Source: Vespula vulgaris
Taxonomy: Eukaryota; Arthropoda; Insecta; Hymenoptera; Vespidae
Reading direction: 5' to 3'
Assembly (NCBI RefSeq): GCF_905475345.1
Contig: NC_066596.1
Span: 4,527,001-4,591,000, forward strand
Length of the DNA: 64,000 nucleotides
Shown here: piece after piece, positions 23,501-34,919 of the stretch
Numbering within the stretch: position 1 is the stretch's first letter
Layout of the letters: every line of letters begins with the position of its first letter
Program-made: the position numbers and the translations under genes
Notes under the pieces: model-generated
The model's input: only the letters and a program-made list of their open reading frames with translations
Databases searched by the model: none
What the model was told of the DNA's origin: nothing

Positions 23501-24024
23501 AAATTACTGTCCCCTCGCTCGCGCGCGCTACTAAATTAAGAATTTCTACTGAAAATTATTATTTACTTTTAATTATCTCCATCTAAAAGTTGACGTTTCT
23601 CATTCATCATACTTCATTATATTTAAAAAGTACTTTTTCCTCAGATGCAATAACAGACAGCTTTCGTATGTGTGAGATCGAGTGTTTTAATTTTGCCTTC
23701 CATTGTCGGTTTTTTCGTATTTGTTTGAGGAGGAAGTAATAAGAGAGAAAATCGAATGGTCTGATGAGTGCGATCGTATGAAATTTTTTTTCTTTTTCTA
23801 AGATCGCCATCATCGTCGTCGACAGCGTTCAAAAGATTATCTACCTCGAAGAATAAAAATCTCTTATGAATAGACGAATCGGTCGACAACGACGACGACG
23901 TCTCTCTTCCTGCGAACTTTCCCCCTCTTTCTTTACTGCGATCACCTCCACCATCACCGATCCGCCATCTTCGCGAGCTCACTTTCCTCTCGCTCCTTTT
24001 CTCTCCTTTCTATTTCTCTTCGTA

Positions 24025-24300
24025 CGAGGCAGACGTTAATTTTCTGGTTTAATAACCGGGCCGCGTTTATTAACGAAGCTGTCCCGAAAGCGGGCCAAGC
24101 GTGAACTCCGGTTATTTGTTTCTTAATTAGAAAGAAAACTTTGACTCGCTCCGAGGCGACGATTATCGTTCCCAACTCCCATTAGAACTCGTTAACGCGG
24201 TATTGGAACGATACGTCTCCCGGGACGACGACCCATCGGCCTTACGTTTAATAACATCGTCCAAGAATCTACCGTGGCCTTCGATATGCTTTTGCTATTC
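24025..24300. promoter_or_regulatory. Enhancer-like island with dyads
   Basis: A balanced block holding GGTTTAATAACC, CCCGAAAGCGGG and GTTTATTAACG in close order between 24047 and 24095, then TTCTTAATTAG near 24121. The minus frame 23954-24175 has no recognisable domain. The density of short dyads and TTAATTA-type words in a repeat-free block is typical of insect developmental enhancers; this is an inference. Confidence 0.3.
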
Positions 24301-24990
24301 GTTATCTGTAGAAAAAAATAATAATTAACTTTGATTTTAAATTAATGCGATTGCAGATATATAGTAGCTATATATTTTTAAAAGTTATATATCCATTTTA
24401 ACACGACAAAAGTAGTAACAATTAAAAAATATATAAATTTGTCCATCTATATTTTAATACATGAATGATTGTAAAGATGAAACGTTGATTTAAATTTTTT
24501 TAATTTGATTTCTTTTCTTTTCTACTTTTTTTTTTATTAATATCTATCTTTTCATAAAACATCTACATAGCAAAAAAAAAATCAAATAACAATGTAATTA
24601 TTTATTGTGTAATTTTTTTGTGTCATCAACTTTTAATTCATTGATGGTGCATTAGAACTTGATGTATTAAGATCATTGCTGCGGAATATGTAAACAACAT
24701 CTGCCGATCGTATCTTTTGATAGTAAAGTAGGAGAATGTAAAGAACATTAAGTTTGGTGAGCATCCACAAACTTATTCGATGAATATCACGGTTATGGCT
24801 TAATATCGTGGGCTCATACATTCTCGTTTTGAGGCGAGAGAGCATGTCTTCGTGTACACGTCCTAACGCGTAGATACGCACGACTGAATGTAAATAGTAT
24901 GGGACGCGCGTGCGTGGGTAGATTCCGTAAGCTATGAGTCTAATAATACCCCTTCCTATGTAACAGAAGTTACCTTCTACATAAGAAATA
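24301..24990. other. AT-rich stretch with an open minus frame
   Basis: AT-rich to 24630. From 24633 to 25046 a 137-codon minus-strand frame runs out of the (TA)n array. Its non-repeat part has mixed composition but no recognisable domain, and no splice pair supports it. Confidence 0.4.
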
Positions 24991-25002
24991 TCTATATATA
25001 TG

Positions 25003-25038
<36 letters not shown>

Positions 25039-25077
25039 ATATACACATATATATATATATATACGCATACATATATA
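24991..25077. repeat. Compound (TA)n microsatellite
   Basis: TATATA runs broken by TGTA, TACA and AATATACACA over about 87 bases. Confidence 0.95.
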
Positions 25078-25515
25078 AGAATTTTTTCTTATTTATATCA
25101 ATGAAATTTACAATTTCTCATCAGCATAATAATGTGATTATTAGTTATAACATTTGCCAAAATAACTCTATAGACGTTCAATGTTGTCTACACCCTATTA
25201 CTAGCTGCAAATCGTTCGTTATCTCGATTGAGTTATCGATTATCTGTCAGAGAAATAGCTATGTGATCATGTTCGTTTGATTTGATATTAGCACTTTAAC
25301 ACACAATTACATACCAATATTCCTTTATATGCTATTACTCTCATATATTTCTATATATTTTCTGTATTACTCTTGACTGATATATTAGTGATTTTTTGTT
25401 TTCTTTAAATGATAGTTAGAATTATTCAAATTACATACATTAATTTCTTCTTCAACCGATACTTATATCAAAGAGTATTCCCGACGTAAATATCAAACCC
25501 TTGATGTAAACAGCA

Positions 25516-25555
25516 TCTCCTCCTCTCCTCTCCTCTCTCTCTCTCTCTCTCTCTC
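25516..25555. repeat. (CTCTC)n/(CT)n tract
   Basis: Begins as CTCCTCTCCT units and ends as perfect (CT)n. Confidence 0.93.
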
Positions 25556-25739
25556 GCCGGTCTCTTCGCATCACTAATTTCTACCTAAACTAATTGATTT
25601 GCCAATCGTTATTTCTGGACTACTTTGACAAGCTTGTTCTCTCAAACGAAGAACCTCTTTCTAAGTTCGCGCGTTGCTTGTTAAAACGTTATTAGGCTGG
25701 GAAGGGGGAGAAGGAGAGAGAGAAAGAGATGGGAAGCCT

Positions 25740-26060
25740 TTCGTTGATAGTGCGCAGCTTGCAAAGGCGTTTCGCTCTTAATTATTATATGCGATAATTA
25801 TCGCGGTCGGTGGTGGGGTAATTGCATGAGGGGCAAAATGATATATAATTTTTGTTATTAGGCAAGCGGACACGACGACGATCGGTTTGATTTTGTTTGT
25901 CGGCGCATAACACTCCGCTGATGGACCATCGTTGATGGGAGCACATCAAACTATGATTTGGTATTTAGTCACCATTAGGGACGCATTAGCACTGATTACA
26001 CGTGCACCTACCTACGACGTGGTGCACAACGTGCAATCACGCGTATGTACATTAACCTAG
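25740..26060. promoter_or_regulatory. Long repeat-free enhancer-like island
   Basis: About 320 bases without microsatellite, mixing CpG-rich words with TTAATTATTATATGCG, GATAATTATCGCGG (GATAATTATC is a palindrome near 25793-25802) and GGTAATTGCATG. It has stops in all frames, so it is not coding. This is one of the longest uninterrupted non-repeat islands in the window and a good conserved-element candidate. Confidence 0.35.
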
Positions 26061-26102
26061 ATGCGTACGAGCTCCACAGGTTCGCGCATACTCGTTCCAT
26101 CT

Positions 26103-26170
26103 TCTCTCTCTCTCTCTCTCTTACACACACAGACGCATAGAAACACAACATACACACACCACAAACACAT
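26103..26170. repeat. (CT)n followed by degenerate (AC)n
   Basis: Perfect (CT)n to 26121, then ACACAC-rich sequence broken by AGACGCATAGAAAC to 26170. Confidence 0.9.
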
Positions 26171-26704
26171 AATGCTTGTGCCAAAGCCGTTAATCGATCG
26201 TCTACATCGATTTGTTTCTCCTTTTAAGTCCTTTTTGATAGCGTATCTCGTGTGCGCATCTTCGATTTCAATTTTTAAAGAAGCACTGCTTTTGGTGCAC
26301 GCTGATGTCTAAAGGCTTTCCAATATCGAGCTCTTCCTTTTTCTCCGTTCCCATTTTCCGTTGTTGTACAATGGTTAGGAAAAGTATCGAAGCAAACCGT
26401 TTTTGTTTTCTTTTTTGTTTTTTGCAACTTTACCTAAAATATAGAAAAGATTGTTTTTACTGATTTATAAAGCAATATTTATAGTAAATAGCATAAAGAC
26501 ATGAACCACTACAATTTTATCAATTTTATGATTATTATGTTGAAACAATATAGCATAATTTCATCTATGGAGAATATTTATAAATGTCTGTAATATCATG
26601 CGAAGAACGGACAAGTATCGCATTAACGAGACATTCGTGAAATACTAAGTACTTATTGTTAGGTGAGAACTATGAGATGAATCTCGTACGCGACGTGATG
26701 TATT

Positions 26705-26822
26705 CGATTCTCTTCTCTTCTGCTTTTCTCTTTCTCTCCCTCTCTTTCTCTTCCTTTCTTTATCTTTCTCTCTCCATCCCCTTCGTATTCCTTTCTTGCC
26801 CTCGGCTCTTTTTCTTCTTACA
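26705..26822 (+). promoter_or_regulatory. Very long pyrimidine tract ending in an acceptor
   Basis: Over 110 bases of almost pure pyrimidine finish with TTTTTCTTCTTACAG at 26822-26823. It is the most canonical plus-strand acceptor in this part of the window. The sequence after it is a CpG-rich block, open for 26 codons in one frame and longer in another, with no clear donor. Confidence 0.25.
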
Positions 26823-26861
26823 GGACGAGGGTCACGGGCCAGGACTCAACGCTATACTTAC

Positions 26862-27012
26862 CGGGCCTCCGAGCTCATCAACTCGCAGACATTTCATTAT
26901 ATGAATCAGACAAGAGCACAGCATCCTGCCACCATACTCCTTCCCCATCCTTTCTCCCTCTCCTCCTTTCATATCGTCTACCTCCTTCACCTCCGCAACG
27001 CTTCTTCTTGTT
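26862..27012 (-). CDS. Candidate 151-nt exon, minus strand
   Basis: On the minus strand a pyrimidine tract (CCCCCTCTCTCTCTTTTCTT) leads to CAACAAAG, ending at 27013. A perfect donor, CCCG|GTAAGTATAG, follows at 26861-26860. Entering in phase 2, fifty codons are open and exit in phase 0; the other two frames contain stops. An in-frame ATG at 26972 would give a 37-codon start exon ending in RVDELGGP. The first part is Gly/Glu/Lys-rich because the DNA is purine-rich, which weakens the coding case; the end (MLCSCLIHIMKCLRVDELGG) is not repetitive. No family is recognisable. Confidence 0.25.
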
Positions 27013-27399
27013 CTTTGTTGAAGAAAAGAGAGAGAGGGGGAGAGACACGATCCATCTTGCGATCTCCGATAGGCCTCGACTTAATTTCTGATTGGAATTA
27101 CCTCGCATGAGCACTGTATCTCTCGCGATTATTAGACTCCGATCCAAGGAGCCGTGGGACTTGACCGACGTGTTTTTTCGCACGCAGTACCACGTATCAT
27201 TCGCTTCGACGTTTTTGCTTTCTGAAAATTGTATCTTTTTGTTTGTTCCAACGTCGACCTTTTTATATTTCTTATTTTCGACGACAGCCGAAAATCTATA
27301 ACAACGAAATGTATGCAAATAATTAATCACAATGAACATTTTCTCAACCCCGATTTAAGAAACTACCCCAAATAGAAAAAGGTAGCAAGCAAAAAAATA

Positions 27400-27760
27400 A
27401 AGGCAGGATGATCGTGTCTCAATTTCTAATTCCGTTTATCCGCTACAAATCAATCGTTGGCAAAAGCACAATCAGGGATGGAACACAACGGCGTTCCGCT
27501 ACAAATCGCCGAGCACAGCAGCGCTCGTTTTCTCTTTCCATTCCAAACCTACCTATCTCCTTTTTCTTTTTCTTCTGCAGTCTTTCCGTTTTTTTTCTTC
27601 TTCGAGCAAATCGTCGTCGCGTGCGGCTTCCCTTGGGTTTCGGGAAGGACCCTTTCGTGGTAGGGCGGTCTCGAATTTCCATACACGCACCGCAGACTGC
27701 CGCTTGAATATACTCACTTCCGGCAATAGATTTCCTCCTTTTGCGAGTCACACCCCGTTG
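27400..27760. other. Stop-poor block open on both strands
   Basis: Two plus frames (27408-27707 and 27457-27663) and one minus frame (27443-27751, 102 codons, Lys/Arg-rich) overlap. A donor-like GAA|GTGAGT lies on the minus strand near 27717. Openness in several frames at once argues for composition bias. None has a known domain. Confidence 0.3.
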
Positions 27761-27839
27761 ACGCCACCACCCTCCTCGCCAACCCTTACTCGCCTACCTC
27801 TTTCCTCCCAGCATCCAATGCTCTGCTTGTAGAATGAAC

Positions 27840-30600
27840 GAGACAGAGAGAAATAGATAGAGATAGAAGGTAAAGTTTATTGCCTTGGGCAAATAGCCCA
27901 GTGTGATCAGAAAGATATAAGCGAATGCTGTTTAGTAATTCGATAATAACAATGACAGTAATGGTAGTAGCAGGAATAGTACTGATAGTGAAAACAAACG
28001 GTATAGTTGTAATAGATATTTCATTTCATATTATTCATATTTATTGTATTTATATTTTTTCAAGTCATTTCATATACATCCGTATTGCGTTAGTAATTAT
28101 TAAAAAAATGACGACTGCTGCGTCCATTCTTAAGTTATTAGTTTCTTAAATTTTTGTACATTAGTATTGCATACGTGAAATTGCGCACAGTAGCTGTGTT
28201 AATTTTTGTTGCCTTACCGACAGAACCAGAGATAAAAAGGATGAGAGTGAGGGGAACGGTGGAGATGGACGGGTGTACGAGAGGGTAGTTAGTTAGGAGG
28301 AAAGGGAGGGGTGGTTACAACGACGAGAACGCAGCAGTAGCGTACACAATCGGGTCTATTGTGTGCTGTGATTTGTGGGGACGATTTTTTGACTTCCGTT
28401 CACCCCACCCACTTTCCACTACGACCACCACCAATACCAACACTACTACCAACTAAGGCATCATACACCTACGAGGGGAGCCGAAATCCCTCCGAGTTGG
28501 GAGATACAGCTAAATTATCGGAAGGCGACAGCGGGTTAAAGGTCGATCGTCGATTTATTTAGGAGACTACCACCCCCTCTGCATTTTGTGGTCGTAGAGG
28601 GTCGAAGAATGGTCATCTGCTTGAATTCTTGTTTAACACTTAATTTATTATTGTTTATCCGTGACTAAAGTTTGATTGAGTAAAATCAGTCATGATCCAA
28701 TCAATCTTCACATACTTACAAGTCATCCAATACATGTAATATGTTGAATTACATATTATGATAAATGATGGTAAAGATATAAAGTTTATAAATTTTTAAT
28801 TGTATCTCATGCGGCTTTCCTTCGACATTGACCGCTTCACTCCATGCTTTGAATAAATTCCTTACTTATTATTCTCTCGTCGCGACCCTCTCTTTACCCT
28901 TTCTCCCTCGTTAATAAGTCGTGAAGACCTTCGCTCGTTAATACAGGATACTTCGGCGAATAATTGCGAGGGTGAACGATAGCTAAGCTTGTTTCTACGC
29001 TTGTTAAGAGTGCGGTCGAAATTGCTATGGAACTTTTCATGAGTGATCGTTTGAGTTTTATGTATTGTTTAGTGGAAAAGAAATTTCTTGAACTATTAAA
29101 TTTAACTCGCAATTGTAATGAGTTTGATCGTATGATCGACGTTGAAATATATTCGAAAAAGATATCAAATTAGAGATCAAAATTTGTATACTATATTTTA
29201 ATTTTGGCTAATGATAAAAATTTTCTGATCGCTCTCTTTGAAAAGTCAGGAATTATAATTCAATGCAGTTCTCTTGTTCCAAAATAAGCATTTAGCTGCA
29301 ATTTTACTACATACAAATTCGAAAATAAACGAAACGTATGATTCCGTTGTTTGTGGCACCTATAAAGTAAATATCGTTTCCCTATTTTTTTTTTCGCCGA
29401 AAACGATTCGACCGGAAGTGTCAGAAGCACGCAACGTACGATTTCCATGGAAACAGAAGTGGTAGTAGTGTTGGCGCGCCGTTTTACGAGTCTGTTTTTC
29501 GTCTATGCTAATATACGACTATAACGATCGTAATCGTATTCCCACGAGCGAGCACCCTACCCCCCACTCTCGGTTATCCTCTGGTCTCATAAGTACTCTG
29601 GAGTTTCCGAAAATGCTTCAAAGTAAGTTTCTCAGGATTTAACGAGCCCTTAGTCGACCACAATATTAGTAATGTTATTACCTTTCTTCTCATACCTGCC
29701 AACTCGGGTTTTATTATTAATTCCCAAATGTATATATTCTGATGATTTATGAAATTATATTTTTCTTGGAGAATACAATTATAAAAATTTAATGATATTG
29801 AAATACAATCAATTTGTTAAAAATTGGAGGACTGAAGACGGATTACTCGGATACTTGAATAACGTAGTACAGATTGACTCAAACATTATGTGATATATTT
29901 TAACAAAGCGTACGTAAGCCAAGGCAATTACTTTGGAGGAAATATATGTATAAGTACATATATGTACGTGTACTTGCGTACAGACACACAATCACACGTG
30001 TATGAAGCCGAGTAATCCTTTCGCTTGCAACGACTGTACTGTGAGAACCGCGTGATTTATCGAGAGCACCATGTGGTAACGGAAGAGTTTAATTGGTTGA
30101 TCGGTACCACACCAACGTAACTACGTAATTTACTCGTAATGCGAATAAATTACAAAGGAATCACGATCGACGGAGAAAAAATATTGTAACTGATTTCAAA
30201 CCAATGAAAACAAGATTTGATCGACATAATTCGAAGGAAGTCTTTTTAGGATTTGAAAAAGTCATACATGTATTGATCATTTTCGATTTCTTAAATGCAC
30301 CAGTCGGAATTATCTGTTATTGTAAAGTCCAAAAAATTAATAGCTGTAATATCATGATCATCGAAAAATCCAATAGGATAAATTACCTAAGTTTCTGCTA
30401 TGTAAATCTTCTTTGCTTTCACTCAATTATTTCCTATCTCCCTTTCCCCATACTAGAACAGAAAACCGCGAACTAAAACGCCGATCACGATCGAAATCGA
30501 AATTGTACGCTGAGGGCGTTAACGCTAGAAGATATCTGGCGTGGGGTCACGAATTTACGATCGTTGCGTAATTTTGGCTGCAAAAAATCACAAATACCAA
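27840..30600. other. Mostly AT-rich non-coding stretch
   Basis: Includes small balanced patches (28340-28620, 28800-29010 and 29395-29680) and weak TA/GT tracts at 29945-30000. Frames are 60-90 codons, AT-driven and without domains. No gene, tRNA or mobile element was seen. Confidence 0.55.
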
Positions 30601-30715
30601 GGAGAAAGGGAGGTAGAAAGTGAGAGAGAGAGGAAGAGAGAGGGAGGGGAAATGTAAAAGAAAGAGATAGAAAATCAGGATGAGAGAGACAGAGAGAGAG
30701 AGGGATAGGGAAGGT
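30601..30715. repeat. GA-rich purine tract
   Basis: Imperfect AGAGAGAGGAAGAGAG sequence over about 110 bases, giving a Ser/Leu/Pro frame on the minus strand. Confidence 0.85.
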
Positions 30716-30979
30716 GGATAACGCCATGGAAAAAAATGTCAGTGACACGCACGAAAATAAAAATGATTACGTACAACCCCTACCTTTTTCAAGGCCCACT
30801 CCACGTTCCCGATGAACGTGCACTGCGTGTCCTGGAGCGTATATAGCGTTTATGCGCGGCTACAGATATTGGCCCGAGTGTAGATGAGTGTGGGCTTGTG
30901 CAGGACCGTTACCGTGATGTTTTGTAATTTAAATTAATTGAAAAATATGCACTGTGTGTGTTGTCCGATCGTACTCGTC

Positions 30980-31084
30980 CGCGAGAAAGAGAGAAAGAGA
31001 GAGACAGTTATACGGAATAGCAGCATCAAACGCGTTTGGTGAATCAAGAGAAAAAGAGAAAGAGAGAAAGAGAGAAAGAGAGTC
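30980..31084. repeat. Two GAGAAA tracts
   Basis: GAGAAAGAGAGAAAGAGAGA-type purine repeats at 30981-31006 and 31047-31083, about 40 bases apart. Confidence 0.85.
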
Positions 31085-31992
31085 GTGCGTCGCCATACCA
31101 CTGTGTTCCGTCCAATCATTCGCGCCAGCCTGCCAATAACTTATTGGTTTTTCACGTGCGATTTGATTCATTATCATTCCGTTATTTATATTTGTCCGGC
31201 GTGCCGCGGATTTCGAGGAGAGGAGGTGTGGCCGGGTGAGAGATGGTTTTGTATAGTTAGGTGTGCGCGGCTGGTTTTTCGAAAAGGAATGAGAAAAAAA
31301 ATGTGGACACGTCGGAAACGGTAATGGAACGGGTGGTGGCGCCACCTTCAACGATGCGCATTGGTTTACCGATTTTACACGCGTCGCTCGTTTGTTATTT
31401 TTGCTTTTTATCTCTCTCTTTTTCTCTTTTCTGCTTCTTTCTCTTTTTCTCTCTCCGAAATTAGCGGAAACTTATTGGTTGCTACTTATACTTATTTTTA
31501 CAGCTCGTGTACTTGCGAATTTATTTAAATCGCAACATTATCCATTTAAGATAGTTGAAAATGAAAATGAATCTTTACGTTTTATTTTTATTTATTACCA
31601 TGTTATCAACTGTAATACCGTAATGTAAATCTCATTATTATTGCGAATAAAACGGTGTGGTGTTTAATCGTATTAGCCTTTAAAAAATGACAAAAATAAC
31701 GAGTTCTTCGAATGTGAATATTTATATCCAACGTTTGCACCAGGCTGATCGACAGGATGGAAATTCGTTTATTCGAGTTCGAATTACAAACGAGTCGCAA
31801 GAGTATCTTTATCCATCTATCTGATTTCGCGGAATCGATACTGATATCATTGCGATCCTGTTTAATACAATATGTCTGCTCTGTTTTCTTTCGAAATCAA
31901 ATTTCTCTGAGCTGTATATAGAGCGCCTATGAAATTATTTGCACGTATACCGACATAAATTCTTGGTGTAAATTCGACCAAATAGGGACTTT

Positions 31993-31994
<2 letters not shown>

Positions 31995-32042
<48 letters not shown>
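31995..32042. repeat. (TA)n microsatellite
   Basis: A perfect run of about 23 TA units. Confidence 0.96.
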
Positions 32043-32045
<3 letters not shown>

Positions 32046-32362
32046 TAGAGACATTCTGCGATTTGATGGATAAAACGAAAGATTCCATCGCGTATTATTC
32101 TGAAATTATTGTACGTAAATATGTAAGTTCTTCGGAGGAAAGGTAAATTGGATGATGGGAAGAAGAAATCGTTTTCTCTAGGTAAAAAGGAAACAATCGA
32201 TCGTATCACGATTCTTCGTAAAATCTTATTTGCCAATATTTGCGGATCAATTTCTACGAAAACTCTTTCGCTATTCTGTTATTGTATTACGTCTGTCAGA
32301 GTTCTTATGTAGCCAGGCGAGAACTTACGAAGAGAATGAAGAACCAGAAACGAGAAAAGGAG

Positions 32363-32398
32363 ACAAAAAGAGAAAGAGAGAAAGAGAGAGAAAGAAAG
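32363..32398. repeat. GAGAAA purine tract
   Basis: Imperfect (GA)n/AGAAAG repeat that extends two plus-strand frames with Arg-Glu-Lys residues. Confidence 0.85.
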
Positions 32399-32501
32399 TT
32401 AACCCAAGAGTTTTGCTTTTAAGCGTTTATTGTTTTCGCCACGAACGCGCCGTCGCCAGCGTGTAGTTTTGTAATTTGTCGACAGAGTCGAATTACTCAA
32501 A

Positions 32502-32545
32502 GGGGACCATTGTTGGCTAGGGTCTCTCCCCCGATAATGGTCCTC
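32502..32545 (+). other. Imperfect hairpin of 44 nt
   Basis: GGACCATT at 32504-32511 is repeated inverted as AATGGTCC at 32536-32543. The pairing extends outward by G-T and G-C and inward by G-T, T-A, T-G and two G-C pairs, leaving a loop of about 14 nt. As RNA this would be a stable stem-loop of about 15 pairs. It is shorter than a typical pre-miRNA and matches no miRNA seed that I recognise. Confidence 0.3.
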
Positions 32546-33110
32546 ATTCACTAAGAGATGGGACTAAGTCTTGTACGAACCTGGGTGATTTCGTGTTTTC
32601 CTTCGAATTTCTTAACAAGCCTATATTTATACGCATCACTCAACTTCAATTTAGATTCTTTTGGATTCTATGATTCGACAATTTGGTTATACGATTAAGG
32701 AATAATATGATGTTTTCGTACAAACAATATGGTGGTTTTGTAACTTATACTATTTATAGTACAGAATGTTGCAATCGTTAGTCAATAGTTCTTCTCGAAG
32801 ACCAATCGTAAGTGTTGTCGCACTAAACCGTAAACGAAAAGACACATCCTTTTTTCGGCTTTGGAAAGAAAACGTCCGAGCTGATATTTTTCGTTCGAGG
32901 TTAAGCTCGGCTCGCGCGTAGACAATTCTCGAAAGTCTCAGTACGACTTGTATAAGGCCGTCTCTTTCCTCGCGTGCTTCTTTAGAGAAGGCAGGATTTT
33001 AATCATTCAAGAGATTCTGTCGGCGAGCGTACCTTTAAACGGTCCAACTGAAATTCGTCCGGACGTCCAACGTCCGAATTTAAATCCTCTCAAATATTGA
33101 ACGTACCACC

Positions 33111-33111
<1 letters not shown>

Positions 33112-33170
<59 letters not shown>

Positions 33171-33171
33171 A
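33112..33171. repeat. (TA)n microsatellite
   Basis: About 30 TA units with one TGTA interruption near 33153, followed by GTGTGTATAT sequence. Confidence 0.96.
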
Positions 33172-33446
33172 GAGCGTGTGTATATGGTATGCATTTGTGT
33201 ATATATGTGCGAGCGCGTACGTGTATCTCGTAACTTCTTTCCTTCCCATTCCTCCCACCCTACACACTCTCACCCTATCCCCTCCGCTATTCCGTCTACT
33301 CATATATCTATATACATTGTGCTCTGTTTCCCCATCCGAACTGTTAAACCCACTCGACTCGAGTGAACGTGTATCTGCCTAAGCGGGTCTGCTCCGGCAA
33401 AACAAATGAAAAGCGGATATAATAATGTAGAAATATTTAAAAAAAA

Positions 33447-33500
33447 AATGGAAAGAGAGAAAGAGAAATAGAGAGAGATGGAGAGAGAGAGGGAGTAAGA
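33447..33500. repeat. GA-rich tract
   Basis: AAGAGAGAAAGAGAAATAGAG-type purine repeat with several interruptions. Confidence 0.85.
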
Positions 33501-33832
33501 GTAGAAACGAGCGTGGATAGCTTGGCAATGTTACCAACGTCCTCCCCCTGTTTGCTGCTTTTCGTTGAAGTGGAGATTAAAAAATACGCACGTGAATGAA
33601 GAATTTTCATGAATGTTTAGAGGGCTATCATTGAGCTATGCGGCGTGTATTAGCGTGCCTAACGGCGTGTAAATAATGTTCATACGTTTTAAAATTTTGT
33701 TTAGCATGAACGAATTGCCAAGTACTCTCGTGCATATCGGAATATATGAACGATACATAAATGACATGAGAGAAAATATCTTTTTAAATATGAGCTAAAT
33801 ACTTTTATATGTCCATTTTATAGATAATAATT

Positions 33833-34102
33833 TTAATGACTTGACATAAGTATCATCATTTTTCTTTGATAACGAGCAGACAAAGATAAAAAACTGAGAA
33901 AAACGAAAAAAGTAATAAAAAAAGAATACTTACGCAAGAACGCTCTTCTCCTCGCCCCTCTTTTCATCTCTTTCGAGAGTAGTTCACCAACAAACACAAG
34001 TATACGTACACTCGAAGACTGTTTCACCTTCGTTACGAGGTTTATATAATATGACCGTGATGCGCCATCGTACGGACGCCCGAGCAATAACTCGGCCGGG
34101 CC
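33833..34102 (-). CDS. Exon-like minus-strand frame with GTAAGT donor
   Basis: The frame opens after TAA at 34105-34103 and stays open to the stop at 33833. It is crossed at 33934 by GC|GTAAGTATT (GT at 33933-33932), a good donor. The upstream part has mixed, protein-like composition (VRILVFVGELLSKEMKRGAR); downstream it turns Phe/Ser-rich. There is no ATG at its start and no good acceptor in the TAATTA-rich sequence before it, so an exon call is weak. Confidence 0.15.
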   Translation of the reverse strand, partial: GPAELLLGRPYDGASRSYYINLVTKVKQSSSVRILVFVGELLSKEMKRGARRRAFLRKYSFFITFFVFLSFLSLSARYQRKMMILMSSH

Positions 34103-34140
34103 TTAATTACTTTAATTAATTAGGAAACGCAGCTTCGTGG
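34085..34140. promoter_or_regulatory. TAATTA cluster in a GC-rich setting
   Basis: CCGGGCCTTAATTAC is followed by TTTAATTAATTAGG (34111-34124), giving three overlapping homeodomain cores between GC-rich flanks. It is typical of homeodomain-bound enhancers; inferred from motif only. Confidence 0.33.
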
Positions 34141-34919
34141 AAGTCCAATCTTATGACGCGCAACATGTATCTCTCTCTCTGCGAGAGATGTATGTGCGCG
34201 TGCTCGCGCGCGCATACTTGCTCGTAAAAGAGAATCTATGTGTATGTTTATGCATATGTTTCTATTTCTATACCAAAGAGGAGGTGCGAAGCGAAAGCCC
34301 TAACTGCTGTTTTTTGCAATGATATAAATCGATGTAACATAGATATAGCGTGTAAGCAGAAATCGATGCGATATAATTTCCGTTCCGAACGTATGACAAA
34401 TTTTTTCGGAAAATTTACTCCACCATCAAGACGTTAAATTAATGTTTAAAGAAAATTGCAAATACGTGCTAAGAATAAGTACTGAACTAAGATATTACCG
34501 ACGGCGAGTGCACAGTTATAAAGTGCAGAAGCAAGATATCCGTATCTAGTAGGACAATTTCAGCGGTCATAGGTAAAAAATAATTTGCAGATATCTTTCT
34601 TCGTGATTTCAATTATATTTTCTCTCTTTAATCATGATAATTGCTAATACGTTTATCTTGAACGACAGTGATTATTGATTCACTTCATATTGCAGATCGA
34701 CACGAAGTGTCAACTTATCCAATAACTTAATAATGACAGTGTATGCATGTATATCGCATAGATCGATCTCTATGGATTCGCGTAATAATGTAAAATATCG
34801 TTATATCAGCGGTTTAATACCTTTACGGCACGACAAGAACGTTATTAGCATCGACCACCGCGCGTCCTTTCCCTTCGTTCGCTCTTTCATCCTTCCCTAC
34901 TCCGTTCACTTTCGCCTTC

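Noticed and set aside
24733..24760. GAATGTAAAGAA word resembling the miR-1 seed region
   Set aside because: The match covers only about 12 bases, the rest of the mature sequence differs, and no stable complementary arm was seen nearby.
27443..27751. Basic 102-codon minus-strand frame
   Set aside because: Two plus-strand frames overlap it fully. Lys/Arg content comes from pyrimidine-rich plus-strand sequence, and no start or splice evidence favours it.
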